From Vreelandella lutescens (GTDB lineage: Bacteria; Pseudomonadota; Gammaproteobacteria; Pseudomonadales; Halomonadaceae): DNA of 64,000 nucleotides. A model generated the notes under the pieces. That model made no database searches. It had not been told where the DNA came from and saw only the letters and a program-made list of their open reading frames with translations. Location: assembly GCF_014640815.1 (NCBI RefSeq), contig NZ_BMHM01000005.1:1-64000 (forward strand), in the 5' to 3' direction. Positions within the stretch are counted from its first letter, which is position 1, and the number at the start of each line of letters is the position of its first letter. Below, one piece after another: positions 18,771 through 28,427 of the stretch. Position numbers and translations under genes: made by a program.

Positions 18771-20159
18771 ATGTTTAAAGGATTTACCCGTTTATTACAT
18801 AGCCCGGGAGAGCGCTTGAAATCCCTGCTCGATTCCCCAGAGAGCGCTTCTGATGCGCTCAGCCCTCGTGTTATTTCGCGCTCCGAGCATCCTGTTTCGC
18901 GCCAGCAGGTCAGTGAAGCTGCCTTAAAAGTGCTGTACCGACTCAACGGTGCAGGCTTTGACGCTTACCTGGTAGGCGGCTGTATCCGCGATGCGCTGCT
19001 GGGCAAAATGCCCAAGGACTTTGACGTTGCCACCAACGCCACGCCAGAGCAAGTGCGCGATCTGTTTCGCAATTCACGCCTGATTGGCCGCCGCTTCCGC
19101 ATTGTGCACGTGCGCTTTGGCCGTGAAGTGATCGAGGTCACCACCTTCCGCGGAAAACCGCAGGACGAACATGGCGACCACATCGCCCATCAGTCGGATG
19201 ATGGCCTGCTGTTGCGGGATAACGTGTGGGGCAATATTGAAGAGGATGCGCTGCGCCGCGACTTTACCGTCAATGCGCTCTACTACAATATTGCTGACTT
19301 CACGATCCACGACTTCGCCAACGGCGCACGGGATATTGAGTCTCGCACGCTGCGCTTGATCGGAGACCCCGCCACCCGCTACCGCGAAGACCCGGTACGG
19401 ATGCTGCGGGCGGTTCGCTTTGCGGCCAAGCTCGATTTCACTATCGAGCCCGCCACCGAAGCACCGATGTACGACCTTGCACCGCTGCTGCTGCAAATTC
19501 CGCCGGCGCGCCTGTTCGATGAAGTGCTCAAGCTGTTTATGGCGGGCCACGGCTTAATCACTTTCCGCCTGCTCAGCCACTACAACCTGTTTGGCATGCT
19601 GTTCCCCGAAGCAGAAGAGGCCATGGCCGATGCCGCTTGGGCAGAAGAGCTGATCGAACAGGCACTGACCAATACCGATAAACGTATTGCTGAGGGTCGT
19701 CCAGTCACACCGGCGTTCTTATTAGCAGCGTTTCTATGGGCACCGGTGGCGCATCGCCAAGCGGCACTTGAGCGCGAGGGCATGCCCGCTGTGCCTGCGC
19801 TGCAAGCGGCTTCGCAAGAGGTGGTTTCGCGCCAGCTCCAGCATATTTCGATTCCTAAGCGTTTTGGCATCCCCATGCGTGAAATATGGGAGCTGCAGGC
19901 GCGTCTGCCGATGCGCCGGGGCAAGCGGGCTTTCCAAACCCGCGAGCACCCGCGCTTTCGCGCCGCCTACGATCTTCTGTTGCTACGTGAGCAAGCGGGC
20001 GAAATCCCTCGCGGGCTAGGCGACTGGTGGACGGCATTTCAGAAAGGCGATGAGCACGAACAGCTACGCCTGCTGCAAAAAGTCGGCAGTGACCCTGCTA
20101 GCCAAGGCGACCGTCGGCGTAAAAAGCGTCGCAAACCGCGTAAGGCCAACAGTGAATAG
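18771..20159 (+). CDS. pcnB: Polynucleotide adenylyltransferase (poly(A) polymerase I)
   Basis: Adds 3' poly(A) tails that promote RNA decay by PNPase and RNase II/R. The 462-aa product has the nucleotidyltransferase core YLVGGCIRDALLGKMPKDFDVATNATPEQV (residues ~62-91), RRFRIVHVRFG, LRRDFTVNALYYN and the RFAAKLDFTIEP segment. The SEHPVSRQQVSEAALKVLYRLN region before the core and the very basic tail (RRRKKRRKPRK) distinguish PcnB from CCA-adding enzymes. The ATG at 18771 gives the usual length; an upstream extension runs through the 14-bp repeats and is rejected. folK starts within its last codons. Confidence 0.93.
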   Translation: MFKGFTRLLHSPGERLKSLLDSPESASDALSPRVISRSEHPVSRQQVSEAALKVLYRLNGAGFDAYLVGGCIRDALLGKMPKDFDVATNATPEQVRDLFRNSRLIGRRFRIVHVRFGREVIEVTTFRGKPQDEHGDHIAHQSDDGLLLRDNVWGNIEEDALRRDFTVNALYYNIADFTIHDFANGARDIESRTLRLIGDPATRYREDPVRMLRAVRFAAKLDFTIEPATEAPMYDLAPLLLQIPPARLFDEVLKLFMAGHGLITFRLLSHYNLFGMLFPEAEEAMADAAWAEELIEQALTNTDKRIAEGRPVTPAFLLAAFLWAPVAHRQAALEREGMPAVPALQAASQEVVSRQLQHISIPKRFGIPMREIWELQARLPMRRGKRAFQTREHPRFRAAYDLLLLREQAGEIPRGLGDWWTAFQKGDEHEQLRLLQKVGSDPASQGDRRRKKRRKPRKANSE

Positions 20160-20679
20160 CGCGACCCGTACGTATATTGGCTTAGGCAGCAACTTAGAGC
20201 ATCCAGAAGCCCAAGTGCGGCAGGCGCTCAGCGAGCTTGCTGCACTGCCGCTGTGCCAGCTGGTCGCCTGCTCGTCGCTGTATGCCACGCCGCCCGTGGG
20301 TCCGCAGGATCAGCCAGACTTTATCAATGCCGTGGCCTGCCTGGATACCCGGCTATCGCCACTGGCGCTGCTGGACCAGCTCCAGGCCCTGGAGCAGCAC
20401 CACCGCAGGCGGCGGCTTCGCCACTGGGGGCCACGCACGTTAGATTTAGACCTACTGCTCTACGGTGAGCGCGTGATTCAACAGCCGCGCCTCACTGTGC
20501 CCCACCCTCATATGCATGCTCGCGCCTTTGTGATCGTGCCGCTGGCCGAGGTGGCTCGCACCGCCAACCCTAGTCTTTTCCTGCATCAGCAGCCGCTTAA
20601 CCACTGGTTAACCTGCGTAGATGTTAAGGATATTCGGCGCTTAGGCGAGGCGTCTGTCACCCCCAGTGCTACCGTCTGA
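20152..20679 (+). CDS. folK: 2-amino-4-hydroxy-6-hydroxymethyldihydropteridine pyrophosphokinase
   Basis: Transfers pyrophosphate from ATP to hydroxymethyl-dihydropterin, the step before dihydropteroate synthase (folP lies elsewhere in this window). The 175-aa product has TYIGLGSNLEHPEAQV at the start, SLYATPPVGPQDQPDFINAV, the signature GPRTLDLDLLLYG and VPHPHMHARAFVIVPLAE. The GTG at 20152 follows AAGG and overlaps the pcnB stop by 8 bp, giving the normal family N-terminus; a longer upstream frame inside pcnB is rejected. Confidence 0.93.
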   Translation: MNSATRTYIGLGSNLEHPEAQVRQALSELAALPLCQLVACSSLYATPPVGPQDQPDFINAVACLDTRLSPLALLDQLQALEQHHRRRRLRHWGPRTLDLDLLLYGERVIQQPRLTVPHPHMHARAFVIVPLAEVARTANPSLFLHQQPLNHWLTCVDVKDIRRLGEASVTPSATV

Positions 20680-20865
20680 CACAAATCTCGACACCACCCC
20701 CCCATTCAGGTAACAATTGCCGGTTACATCGCTTCACGCATGTGCCGTTTCGCGCAAATGACGTCTCGCACGCGATAATAATGGCCGAGCGCCGCTTGTG
20801 TTGACGCCTACGTTGACGCAGAGCCAGGTCACATCGGCCCCATGAAGAAACAATGAGAGTACGCC

Positions 20866-21657
20866 ATGAAAACCGTCACCCTGAGCACGCTACAAGCCTA
20901 TAAGCGCGCCGGAGAAACGTTCAGCTGCCTGACCGCTTACGACGCCTCTTTTGCTCATGCCGCCAGCGCTGCTGGTATTGATGTTCTGCTAGTGGGCGAC
21001 TCCTTAGGCATGGTTCTACAAGGCCACAGCAGCACGTTGCCCGTCACCATGGACGATATTTGCTACCACACCCGCTGCGCAGCACGCGGTAAGGGCCATA
21101 GCCTACTGATGGTCGACCTACCGTTTATGAGCAACGCGACCACGGAACGCCTGCTTGAAGACGGGGCCGCACTGATGCGTGCCGGTGCCGAGCTTGTGAA
21201 AGTGGAAGGCGAAGCCTGGATGGCCGATGGCATCCGCGAACTAACGCGTCGTGGCGTGCCGGTATGCGCCCATTTGGGCTTAACACCACAAACCGTTTAC
21301 CAACTAGGCGGTTATAAGGTCCAGGGCCGTGAAGCCGCGCAGGCTGAACAAATTATCAACGACGCCAAAGTCCTTGTAGAGGCAGGCGCGTCGGTGATTT
21401 TGCTTGAGTGCGTACCGGCAAGTCTGGGCAAAGCGGTCACTGAGGCGTTAGACGTACCTGTTATAGGTATTGGCGCAGGCCCGGATACCGATGGCCAAAT
21501 TCTCGTGATGCACGATGTATTAGGCGTTACTCATGGCCGCACACCGCGCTTTGTGAAGAACTTCATGGAAGAGGCCAGCTCCATCCAGGGGGCATTTGAG
21601 CAGTACCATAACGCGGTCAAAAATCGCGCCTTCCCTGCAACCGAGCACTGTTTCTAA
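20866..21657 (+). CDS. panB: 3-methyl-2-oxobutanoate hydroxymethyltransferase
   Basis: First committed step of pantothenate synthesis: adds a hydroxymethyl group from methylene-THF to ketoisovalerate. The 263-aa barrel has LTAYDASFA, VLLVGDSLGMVLQGHSSTLPVTMDDICYHTRC (metal/substrate site) and PVCAHLGLTPQTVYQLGGYKVQGR. Length is the family norm. GAGAGTACGCC precedes the ATG. It opens panB-panC-panD, all in the same direction, about 190 bp after folK. Confidence 0.97.
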   Translation: MKTVTLSTLQAYKRAGETFSCLTAYDASFAHAASAAGIDVLLVGDSLGMVLQGHSSTLPVTMDDICYHTRCAARGKGHSLLMVDLPFMSNATTERLLEDGAALMRAGAELVKVEGEAWMADGIRELTRRGVPVCAHLGLTPQTVYQLGGYKVQGREAAQAEQIINDAKVLVEAGASVILLECVPASLGKAVTEALDVPVIGIGAGPDTDGQILVMHDVLGVTHGRTPRFVKNFMEEASSIQGAFEQYHNAVKNRAFPATEHCF

Positions 21658-21692
21658 GAGACGGTTTCTAAGTGAGCGACAGCGATTTCTCT

Positions 21693-22553
21693 ATGCGCAC
21701 TTTGCGAGATATTAATGAGCTTCGCGCGACCCTGCGCGAGCATCGCCTTAACGGCCAGCGCATTGCGCTGGTACCGACCATGGGCAACCTGCATGCTGGT
21801 CACCTCGCCCTAGTGGCCGAGGCTCGCCAACAGGCAGACATCGTCGTCTCCAGCCTGTTTGTGAATCCCATGCAGTTTGGCCCTGGCGAAGATTTAGACG
21901 CTTACCCGCGCACGTTTGAGGCCGACCAAACCAAGCTCACCGAGGCGGGATGCCATATTCTGTTCGCCCCGACCGTCAGCGCGCTCTACCCCAATGGGCT
22001 AACCGCCCAGACGCGGGTGCACGTGCCTGAGGTGGGTGAAGGGCTATGCGGTGGCTCGCGGCCCGGGCATTTTGACGGTGTCTCCACCGTAGTGAGTATG
22101 CTGTTTAATCTCGTGCAGCCGGATGTGGCCTGCTTTGGCGAAAAAGATTATCAGCAGCTTGCCGTGATTCGTAAGCTCGTGGCCGATCTGCACATGCCCA
22201 TCGAGATTATTGGCGTGCCGATTGTACGTGCTGATGATGGCTTGGCGCTCTCCTCTCGTAACGGCTACCTCAGTGAACAGGAGCGTGCCACCGCCCCCTC
22301 GCTCTACACAACGCTGTGCACATTGCGCGATGCGCTGGCCCAGGGCGAATCCGCCGAACAGGTACTACAACGGGGCAAAATCGCACTGTATGATGCCGGC
22401 TTTACGCCCGACTACCTTGAGCTGCGGGATACCCACCTAGGCCCCGTCACAGACGCGACGCGCCACGCCGTGCTACTCGCCGCCGCCAAACTAGGCCCAG
22501 CCCGGCTGATCGACAATCTCAGCGTGCAGCTACCTTGTGCTGCCACTGACTAG
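21693..22553 (+). CDS. panC: Pantothenate synthetase
   Basis: Condenses pantoate and beta-alanine using ATP. The 286-aa product has the HIGH-like [15 protein letters not shown] (residues ~30-44), [54 protein letters not shown] and the KMSKS-like LSSRNGYLS. The ATG at 21693 gives the classical [11 protein letters not shown] start; a GTG at 21672 would add seven residues and cannot be excluded, as neither has a strong ribosome-binding site. It follows panB closely and precedes panD. Confidence 0.95.
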   Translation: MRTLRDINELRATLREHRLNGQRIALVPTMGNLHAGHLALVAEARQQADIVVSSLFVNPMQFGPGEDLDAYPRTFEADQTKLTEAGCHILFAPTVSALYPNGLTAQTRVHVPEVGEGLCGGSRPGHFDGVSTVVSMLFNLVQPDVACFGEKDYQQLAVIRKLVADLHMPIEIIGVPIVRADDGLALSSRNGYLSEQERATAPSLYTTLCTLRDALAQGESAEQVLQRGKIALYDAGFTPDYLELRDTHLGPVTDATRHAVLLAAAKLGPARLIDNLSVQLPCAATD

Positions 22554-22585
22554 CCCGTAAGGCTAGCTCGTTACCAGGAGTTTCC

Positions 22586-22966
22586 ATGCACACCATTATG
22601 CTCAAAGCCAAGCTGCACATGGCCCGTGTTACCCATGCCGTTCTCAACTATGAAGGCTCGTGCGCCATCGACGGCGACCTGCTGGATATGGCGGGTATTC
22701 GCGAAAATGAACAGATCCAGATTTATAACGTAGAAAACGGCGAGCGCTTCACCACTTACGCCATTCGTGGCGAAGAGGGATCACGTTTAATTTCTATCAA
22801 CGGTGCCGCTGCCCACCTCGCCTCACCCGGGCATCGCATTATTATTTGCAGCTACGCTCACTACTCTGAAGCTGAGCTGGAAAACCACCAGCCTGCACTG
22901 GTGTACCTCCAGGAAGGCAACCACGTGAGCCACACCAGCAACGCCATTCCTGTCCAGCTGGCATAA
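22586..22966 (+). CDS. panD: Aspartate 1-decarboxylase
   Basis: Makes beta-alanine from aspartate for PanC. It is a pyruvoyl enzyme that self-cleaves between Gly and Ser in [17 protein letters not shown]; the Ser is residue 29 from this start. The 126-aa product is the family size, with [13 protein letters not shown] at the N-terminus. The ATG at 22586 follows CCAGGAG at good spacing. Last gene of panBCD, followed by an intrinsic terminator. Confidence 0.96.
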   Translation: MHTIMLKAKLHMARVTHAVLNYEGSCAIDGDLLDMAGIRENEQIQIYNVENGERFTTYAIRGEEGSRLISINGAAAHLASPGHRIIICSYAHYSEAELENHQPALVYLQEGNHVSHTSNAIPVQLA

Positions 22967-22992
22967 CGCTAACCCGCTGAGAATGCATCGTT

Positions 22993-23022
22993 AAACGGGC
23001 CGTTCATCGGCCCGTTTCTATT
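22993..23022 (+). terminator. Intrinsic terminator after panD
   Basis: AAACGGGCCG-TTCAT-CGGCCCGTTT: a perfect 10-bp stem closing panBCD, with a T-containing tail (CTATTTG). Confidence 0.9.
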
Positions 23023-23171
23023 TGCTTAAAAAAGCGTATTGCCGCAACGCACAACCTTCCCCTATGCTGAGGGGTAAGTCTGACACAACATGCCAATAAC
23101 AAGGGATAGGCCCAGCGGGGCTTCGCTATCCTTAATGAGAACGTTGCGTTACTTACCCAAGGAGCTTTTTT

Positions 23172-24350
23172 ATGCAAGACGTGGTCATCGTAGCGGCACG
23201 CCGCACCGCCGTAGGGAGTTTTGGTGGATCACTTGCGGGCATTCCTGCCAGTGACTTAGGTGCACTGGTCATTAAAGATATTCTCGCCACGACCGGCGTG
23301 GCCCCTGAAAAAATTGATGAAGTGCTGCTCGGCCAAGTGCTCACCGCAGGCGTTGGCCAAAACCCTGCACGCCAAGCAGCCATCAAGGCAGGCCTACCAG
23401 AAACAGTTCCTGCCATGACCATCAACAAAGTGTGCGGCTCTGGCCTTAAAGCGCTGCATTTAGCCACCCAAGCCATTCGCTGCGGCGATGCTGAGATTAT
23501 TCTGGCCGGTGGTCAGGAAAACATGTCAGCCTCCCCGCACATCTTGCCTAACTCTCGTAACGGCCAGCGCATGGGCGACTGGAAAGCCATCGACTCAATG
23601 GTGCATGACGGCCTGTGGGATGCGTTCAATAACTACCACATGGGTATCACCGCCGAGAACCTGGCTGAGAAATACAGCATTACCCGTGAAGAGATGGACG
23701 AATTTGCCGCCGCTTCACAGCAAAAAGCCGCTGCCGCGATTAAAGAAGGCAAGTTTAAAAGCCAAATCGTGCCGGTAGAAGTGCCCCAGCGCAAAGGCGA
23801 CCCGGTGGTTTTTGATACCGACGAAAACCCGCGCGAAGTGTCTGCCGAGAAACTGGGCGGCATGCGTCCTGCCTTTAAGAAAGATGGCACCGTGACCGCT
23901 GGTAACGCTTCATCACTTAACGATGGCGCAGCCGTGGTCATGCTGTGCTCGGCTGAAAAAGCCAAAGAGCTTGGCCTAGAGCCGCTGGCACGCATTGCCG
24001 CTTATGCCAACGCAGGCGTTGACCCTGCCATTATGGGCATTGGCCCGGCACCGGCCACTCGCCGCTGCCTAGAGAAAGCGGGCTGGAGTTTAGACGACCT
24101 CGACCTAGTCGAAGCCAACGAAGCCTTTGCTGCCCAAGCGCTCTCCGTTAACAAGGAGCTGGGCTGGGATACCTCTAAGGTGAACGTGAACGGCGGTGCC
24201 ATTGCCATTGGCCACCCCATCGGCGCATCCGGCTGTCGCGTACTGATTACGCTGCTGCACGAAATGATTGCCCGTGATGCCAAAAAAGGCCTCGCGACGC
24301 TGTGTATCGGCGGCGGGCAAGGTGTCGCTCTGGCGATTGAGCGTCCGTAA
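23172..24350 (+). CDS. phaA: Acetyl-CoA C-acetyltransferase (PhaA/AtoB-type thiolase)
   Basis: Condenses two acetyl-CoA to acetoacetyl-CoA, or cleaves it; the first step of polyhydroxybutyrate synthesis, common in halomonads. The 392-aa product has all three catalytic elements: acyl-enzyme Cys in [11 protein letters not shown] (~89), the [10 protein letters not shown] histidine (~349) and the CIGGGQG cysteine (~379). Length matches biosynthetic thiolases. A role in PHB rather than ketone or fatty-acid breakdown cannot be told here, because no phaB or phaC is nearby. It is monocistronic, between two terminators. Confidence 0.92.
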   Translation: MQDVVIVAARRTAVGSFGGSLAGIPASDLGALVIKDILATTGVAPEKIDEVLLGQVLTAGVGQNPARQAAIKAGLPETVPAMTINKVCGSGLKALHLATQAIRCGDAEIILAGGQENMSASPHILPNSRNGQRMGDWKAIDSMVHDGLWDAFNNYHMGITAENLAEKYSITREEMDEFAAASQQKAAAAIKEGKFKSQIVPVEVPQRKGDPVVFDTDENPREVSAEKLGGMRPAFKKDGTVTAGNASSLNDGAAVVMLCSAEKAKELGLEPLARIAAYANAGVDPAIMGIGPAPATRRCLEKAGWSLDDLDLVEANEAFAAQALSVNKELGWDTSKVNVNGGAIAIGHPIGASGCRVLITLLHEMIARDAKKGLATLCIGGGQGVALAIERP

Positions 24351-24373
24351 TACGTCGGTGCTACTGACAATGA

Positions 24374-24402
24374 ATGCCCCCGCACTGCGGGGGCATTTTT
24401 TT
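24374..24402 (+). terminator. Intrinsic terminator after thiolase
   Basis: AATGCCCCCGC-ACT-GCGGGGGCATTTTTTT: a strong GC-rich stem with a 3-nt loop and a seven-T tract just past the thiolase stop. Confidence 0.93.
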
Positions 24403-24444
24403 GCTCAACGGAACAGGCGAAGCGCGCTTTTCTCTACCTTGCGA

Positions 24445-25614
24445 TTAGCGATGCTTTTCTCCTACGACACGTGATGGCGTACGCAATACCAACAGCATGC
24501 CCAGCAGGAACAGGCCAGAGGCTGCCCACATGGTGATGGGTAGGCTGGTGCTGTCCACGACCTGCCCACCGACCATAGCGCCCACACCAATCGACATGTT
24601 AAACACAAAGGCCATTAACGCCGTGGCGGCCTCGGTATTGGGTGCCGTGCGCAGTATCCAGGTTTGAACACTCACCGAGACGCTGCCAAATACAGCGCCC
24701 CACAGCATTAACAGCAGCACGCCACGGGTAGGCTCTACGCCCACCACCGGGAAGATCGCCACAACCACCAGCAGTAAGCTAGGAATCACAAGCACCGCAC
24801 GGTACGGGTGGCGGCCAGCAAACATCCCCGCAGCGATGTTGCCTAAAATACCCGCTGCTCCATATAGCAGCAGCAGACTCCCCACATGGCGCTGCGCCAC
24901 GCCGCTAATGTCCTGCAAGATAGGGCTGATAAAGGTATAGGCCACAAAATGCCCCACCACGACAAATCCTGTCGTGAGCACCGCCACGCGCACCCCACGA
25001 TTACTTAACTGCTGTGCCAGCATTCGCAACCGCACCGGCTCTTTTGGCGGCAGCGGCGGCAGCCAACACCACAGCGCAATGGCGGTGAGCAGGCTTAACC
25101 CGCCTAATGCCCCGAAGGCAACGCGCCAGTGGCTGGCATCGCCTAGCAGCGTGCCTAACGGCACGCCGAGCACCGACGCCGCCGCCACACCGCCAAAGAT
25201 AAGCGTCATGGCTTTGGCGACTTGGTCACCAGGCACCAAGCGCGGCGCAATACTGCCCGCAATCGCCCAAAAGCCGCCGATGCTCATCCCTACCAACACG
25301 CGGGCCGCTAACAGCAGCGCAAAATTACTGGCCACCGCCGATAGCGCACTGCCTACAACCATCACCACCATCATCAGCGTCAGCATGATGCGACGATCTA
25401 AACGTCCTACTGCCACGGGCAGAAGAGGCGCTGAAAACGCGGCCACCACGCCGGGCACGGTCACCATGAGCCCTGCCATGCCCGGCGTCACCCCCATATC
25501 GGCCGCCACCTGAGAGAGCAGCCCAATGGGCAGCTGCTCGGCTGTCACCAACAGGAAAATGCCCATCATCACCGCGACCACCGCCCACCAACGCGGCGTT
25601 AGCTGTTGCTCCAT
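24445..25614 (-). CDS. MFS transporter (DHA1 family)
   Basis: 389-aa major facilitator with about 12 hydrophobic segments. Family marks include the N-terminal AVVAVMMGIFLLVTAEQLPIGLL, the loop 2-3 element GRLDRRIMLTLMM, and the second-half repeat AGMFAGRHPYRAVLVI. It resembles the AraJ/NepI-type drug-H+ antiporter branch; the substrate is unknown. The ATG at 25614 follows CGAGGA; an in-frame start 33 bp upstream runs toward the tandem-repeat tract. It reads toward the thiolase gene (convergent, with a terminator between). Confidence 0.88.
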   Translation of the reverse strand: MEQQLTPRWWAVVAVMMGIFLLVTAEQLPIGLLSQVAADMGVTPGMAGLMVTVPGVVAAFSAPLLPVAVGRLDRRIMLTLMMVVMVVGSALSAVASNFALLLAARVLVGMSIGGFWAIAGSIAPRLVPGDQVAKAMTLIFGGVAAASVLGVPLGTLLGDASHWRVAFGALGGLSLLTAIALWCWLPPLPPKEPVRLRMLAQQLSNRGVRVAVLTTGFVVVGHFVAYTFISPILQDISGVAQRHVGSLLLLYGAAGILGNIAAGMFAGRHPYRAVLVIPSLLLVVVAIFPVVGVEPTRGVLLLMLWGAVFGSVSVSVQTWILRTAPNTEAATALMAFVFNMSIGVGAMVGGQVVDSTSLPITMWAASGLFLLGMLLVLRTPSRVVGEKHR

Positions 25615-25638
25615 GCTGTGTCCTCGTATTCCTAAGCA

Positions 25639-25698
25639 CCTACACAAACAGAACCTATACAGGCAGTACCTTTACAAGCAGTGCCGATACAAACAACA
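25639..25698 (+). repeat. 15-bp imperfect tandem repeat, four copies
   Basis: Four consecutive 15-bp units begin at 25639, 25654, 25669 and 25684, all of the pattern CC-nnn-ACA-(A/G)(A/G)CA-(A/G)nn, e.g. CCTATACAGGCAGTA and CCTTTACAAGCAGTG. The array lies between the MFS start and the pnp terminator, both on the minus strand. Confidence 0.8.
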
Positions 25699-25729
25699 CC
25701 GCCCCCGCAGCCAGGGGCTGCGGGGGCGG
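25699..25729 (-). terminator. Intrinsic terminator after pnp
   Basis: On the minus strand, CCGCCCCCGCAGC-CCCTG-GCTGCGGGGGCGG has a perfect 13-bp stem with a 5-nt loop, followed by TGTTGTTTGT, which falls in the 15-bp repeats. It ends the rpsO-pnp side of the cluster. Confidence 0.85.
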
Positions 25730-25751
25730 TCGGTCATACGCGTAACGCTGC

Positions 25752-27896
25752 TTAGCTAGCGACGTCCGCTTCGGCAGCAGCAAACGCTGCCTTCTCTTCT
25801 TCGGTGATCTCTTTGATCGAGAGCTTCACGCGATTGCGGTTATCAATATCCAGTACTTTGACGATGACATCGTCGCCTTCATTCAGGAAGTCGCGAACGT
25901 TGTTGACGCGCTCCTGGACGATTTGCGAGATGTGCACCAAGCCATCGGTACCCGGCATGATGTTCACAAAAGCACCAAAGTCGGCGATACGCACCACTTT
26001 GCCGTTATACAGCTTGCCGATTTCCGCTTCAGCGGTAATCGCCAGTACGGTATCGATAGCTTTTTTAGCCGCCGCTTTGTCTTCCGCGTAAATGCGCACG
26101 GTGCCGTCATCATCCAGATCAATCGATGCGCCGGTATCTTCGCAAATTTTACGGATAGTCGCGCCGCCTTTACCGATCACGTCACGAATCTTATCGGGAT
26201 CGATTTTGATCGTTGCCATGGACGGTGCGTTTTCAGACACGTCGGTACGGCTTTGGCTGATCACGGCGTTCATCTGAGCCAGGATACCAATGCGTGCTTC
26301 GTGTGCCTGCTGCAGCGCGGTCTCCATGATCTCTTCGTTGATGCCTTCGATCTTGATGTCCATCTGCAGAGCGGTAACGCCCTCTTCAGAACCGGCCACT
26401 TTAAAGTCCATATCGCCCAGGTGGTCTTCGTCACCGAGGATATCGGTCAGCACCGCATAGCCGTCTTCATCTTTAACGAGGCCCATGGCGATACCAGCCA
26501 CCGGCGCTTTCAGCGGAACGCCCGCATCCATCAACGCCAGTGAAGAACCACATACCGATGCCATGGAGCTAGAGCCGTTGGATTCGGTAATTTCCGACAC
26601 TACACGAATGGTATAGGGGAACACGTCTTCAGACGGCAGCATGGCCTGAACACCACGGCGCGCTAAACGGCCGTGACCGATTTCGCGACGCTTGGGGCCA
26701 CCCATAAAGCCAGCTTCGCCAACCGAGTAGGGAGGGAAGTTGTAGTGAAGCATAAAGCGGTCTTTACGCTCGCCTTCCAGCGACTCGATCAGCTGCGAAT
26801 CGCGCAGCGTGCCCAGTGTCGCCACGGCAATCGCCTGGGTTTCACCACGGGTGAAGATGGCAGAGCCGTGAGTTTTCGGCAGCACGCCAACTTCAATGGC
26901 CAGCGGGCGCACGGTGACGTTATCGCGGCCATCGATACGCGGCTCACCTTTGACGACGCGTGAACGCACGACGCGCTTCTCAAGCGCTGCGAATGCGCCC
27001 TTCACGTCATCTTTGCTGAACTTACCTTCTGCTTCTTCGCCTTCAGCGGCCACTAACTGCTCAACGGCTTCATCTTTCAGGGCCGCTAGCGCGTCCTGGC
27101 GAGCCATTTTGTCGGTGATGCGGTACGCTTCGCCTACTTTGGCTTCAAAGGCGTCGGCCATGGCGGTTTTCAGCGCCACGTTCTCAGCAGGAGCCTGCCA
27201 TTCCCAGCGCGGCTTACCAGCTTCAGCGACCAGCTCTTTAATGGCGTTAACCGCGACCTGCATCTCCTGGTGGCCAAACAGTACCGCCCCCAGCATTTCA
27301 TCTTCCAGCAGCTCTTGCGCTTCTGACTCCACCATCAGTACGGCGTTTTCCGTACCGGCAACCACCATGTCCAGCTCAGACGTGGTCAGCTCTTCAACCG
27401 TGGGGTTCAGGAAGTAGCCCTGCTCTTCGTTGAAGCCAACGCGCGCAGCGCCAATCGGGCCATTAAACGGTACGCCAGAAATGCTCAGCGCCGCCGAGGT
27501 GCCCAGCATGGCCGCGATATCCGGGTCATGATTACGGTCAGTCGACAGAACGGTACAGATAACCTGTACTTCGTTCATAAACCCTTTGGGAAACAGCGGA
27601 CGGATCGGACGATCGATCAAACGCGAGGTCAGGGTCTCTTTCTCAGTCGGGCGGCCTTCACGCTTAAAGAAGCCACCGGGGATTTTGCCGACTGCGTAGG
27701 TCTTCTCTTGGTAGTGTACCGAGAGCGGGAAAAAGGGCTGGCCTGGGTTCACATCTTTCTTCGCCACCACCGTACACAGTACGACGGTCTCGTCCATGGT
27801 GACCATCACGGCACCTGTGGCTTGGCGAGCGATACGCCCAGTTTCTAGAGTGACGGTGCTACGACCGTATTGAAACGTTTTTTTGACCGGATTCAC
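25752..27896 (-). CDS. pnp: Polyribonucleotide nucleotidyltransferase (PNPase)
   Basis: Phosphorolytic 3'-5' exoribonuclease of the degradosome. The 714-aa product has two RNase PH cores ([17 protein letters not shown] in the first; [18 protein letters not shown] in the second), a KH domain ([20 protein letters not shown], ~560-580) and a C-terminal S1 domain ([28 protein letters not shown]). The GTG at 27896 is chosen because AAGGAA lies just upstream of it and [11 protein letters not shown] matches the family start; the ATG 18 bp upstream lacks such a site. It follows rpsO, the conserved pair, with a terminator between. Confidence 0.96.
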   Translation of the reverse strand: MNPVKKTFQYGRSTVTLETGRIARQATGAVMVTMDETVVLCTVVAKKDVNPGQPFFPLSVHYQEKTYAVGKIPGGFFKREGRPTEKETLTSRLIDRPIRPLFPKGFMNEVQVICTVLSTDRNHDPDIAAMLGTSAALSISGVPFNGPIGAARVGFNEEQGYFLNPTVEELTTSELDMVVAGTENAVLMVESEAQELLEDEMLGAVLFGHQEMQVAVNAIKELVAEAGKPRWEWQAPAENVALKTAMADAFEAKVGEAYRITDKMARQDALAALKDEAVEQLVAAEGEEAEGKFSKDDVKGAFAALEKRVVRSRVVKGEPRIDGRDNVTVRPLAIEVGVLPKTHGSAIFTRGETQAIAVATLGTLRDSQLIESLEGERKDRFMLHYNFPPYSVGEAGFMGGPKRREIGHGRLARRGVQAMLPSEDVFPYTIRVVSEITESNGSSSMASVCGSSLALMDAGVPLKAPVAGIAMGLVKDEDGYAVLTDILGDEDHLGDMDFKVAGSEEGVTALQMDIKIEGINEEIMETALQQAHEARIGILAQMNAVISQSRTDVSENAPSMATIKIDPDKIRDVIGKGGATIRKICEDTGASIDLDDDGTVRIYAEDKAAAKKAIDTVLAITAEAEIGKLYNGKVVRIADFGAFVNIMPGTDGLVHISQIVQERVNNVRDFLNEGDDVIVKVLDIDNRNRVKLSIKEITEEEKAAFAAAEADVAS

Positions 27897-28000
27897 GGCT
27901 ACTTCCTTTAACATTAATAGCTACTTGTCTTTTCGCTTGGGTCGTTTTGACTCGCCACCATTCTAGGCGTTGATGCGCCTTACGGCTACCACAAACAAAA

Positions 28001-28031
28001 AAACGGGCAGCTCGCAAGGAGCTGCCCGTTT
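28001..28031 (-). terminator. Intrinsic terminator after rpsO
   Basis: On the minus strand, AAACGGGCAGCTC-CTTGC-GAGCTGCCCGTTT is followed by TTTTGTTTG. It ends rpsO transcripts ahead of pnp; in E. coli the rpsO-pnp junction is likewise a processing and termination point. Confidence 0.9.
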
Positions 28032-28051
28032 CGAATCATTGCCGGTACTGC

Positions 28052-28321
28052 TTAGCGGCGCAGACCCAGACGCTGAATCAGAGACTGATAGCGTTCGAAA
28101 TCTTTACGCTTCAGGTAGTCCAGCAGCTTACGACGCTGGTTTACCATGCGGATCAGACCACGACGAGAGTGGTGATCCTGCTTGTTGGTTTTGAAGTGGT
28201 CCTGCAGGCCGTTGATGTTAGCGCTCAGCAGTGCAACCTGAACTTCAGGGGAACCGGTGTCGTTGTCGCCGCGGCCGTATTCGTTGACGATCTCGGCCTT
28301 TTTCTCAGCGGTTAATGCCAT
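28052..28321 (-). CDS. rpsO: 30S ribosomal protein S15
   Basis: Primary 16S-binding protein of the small subunit's central domain. The 89-aa product is the standard length, with [30 protein letters not shown] and the signature [36 protein letters not shown] precedes the ATG. It sits between truB and pnp as in most gammaproteobacteria. Confidence 0.98.
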   Translation of the reverse strand: MALTAEKKAEIVNEYGRGDNDTGSPEVQVALLSANINGLQDHFKTNKQDHHSRRGLIRMVNQRRKLLDYLKRKDFERYQSLIQRLGLRR

Positions 28322-28427
28322 CTGTCTCTCCAGTAAGCAATATGCCTAAAAATGAATGGGTGAGACCACGCATATTTGCAGTCTCAAGCTACTATTTTCC
28401 CGCAAATCGCCGCTTCCTTGCAACGTT

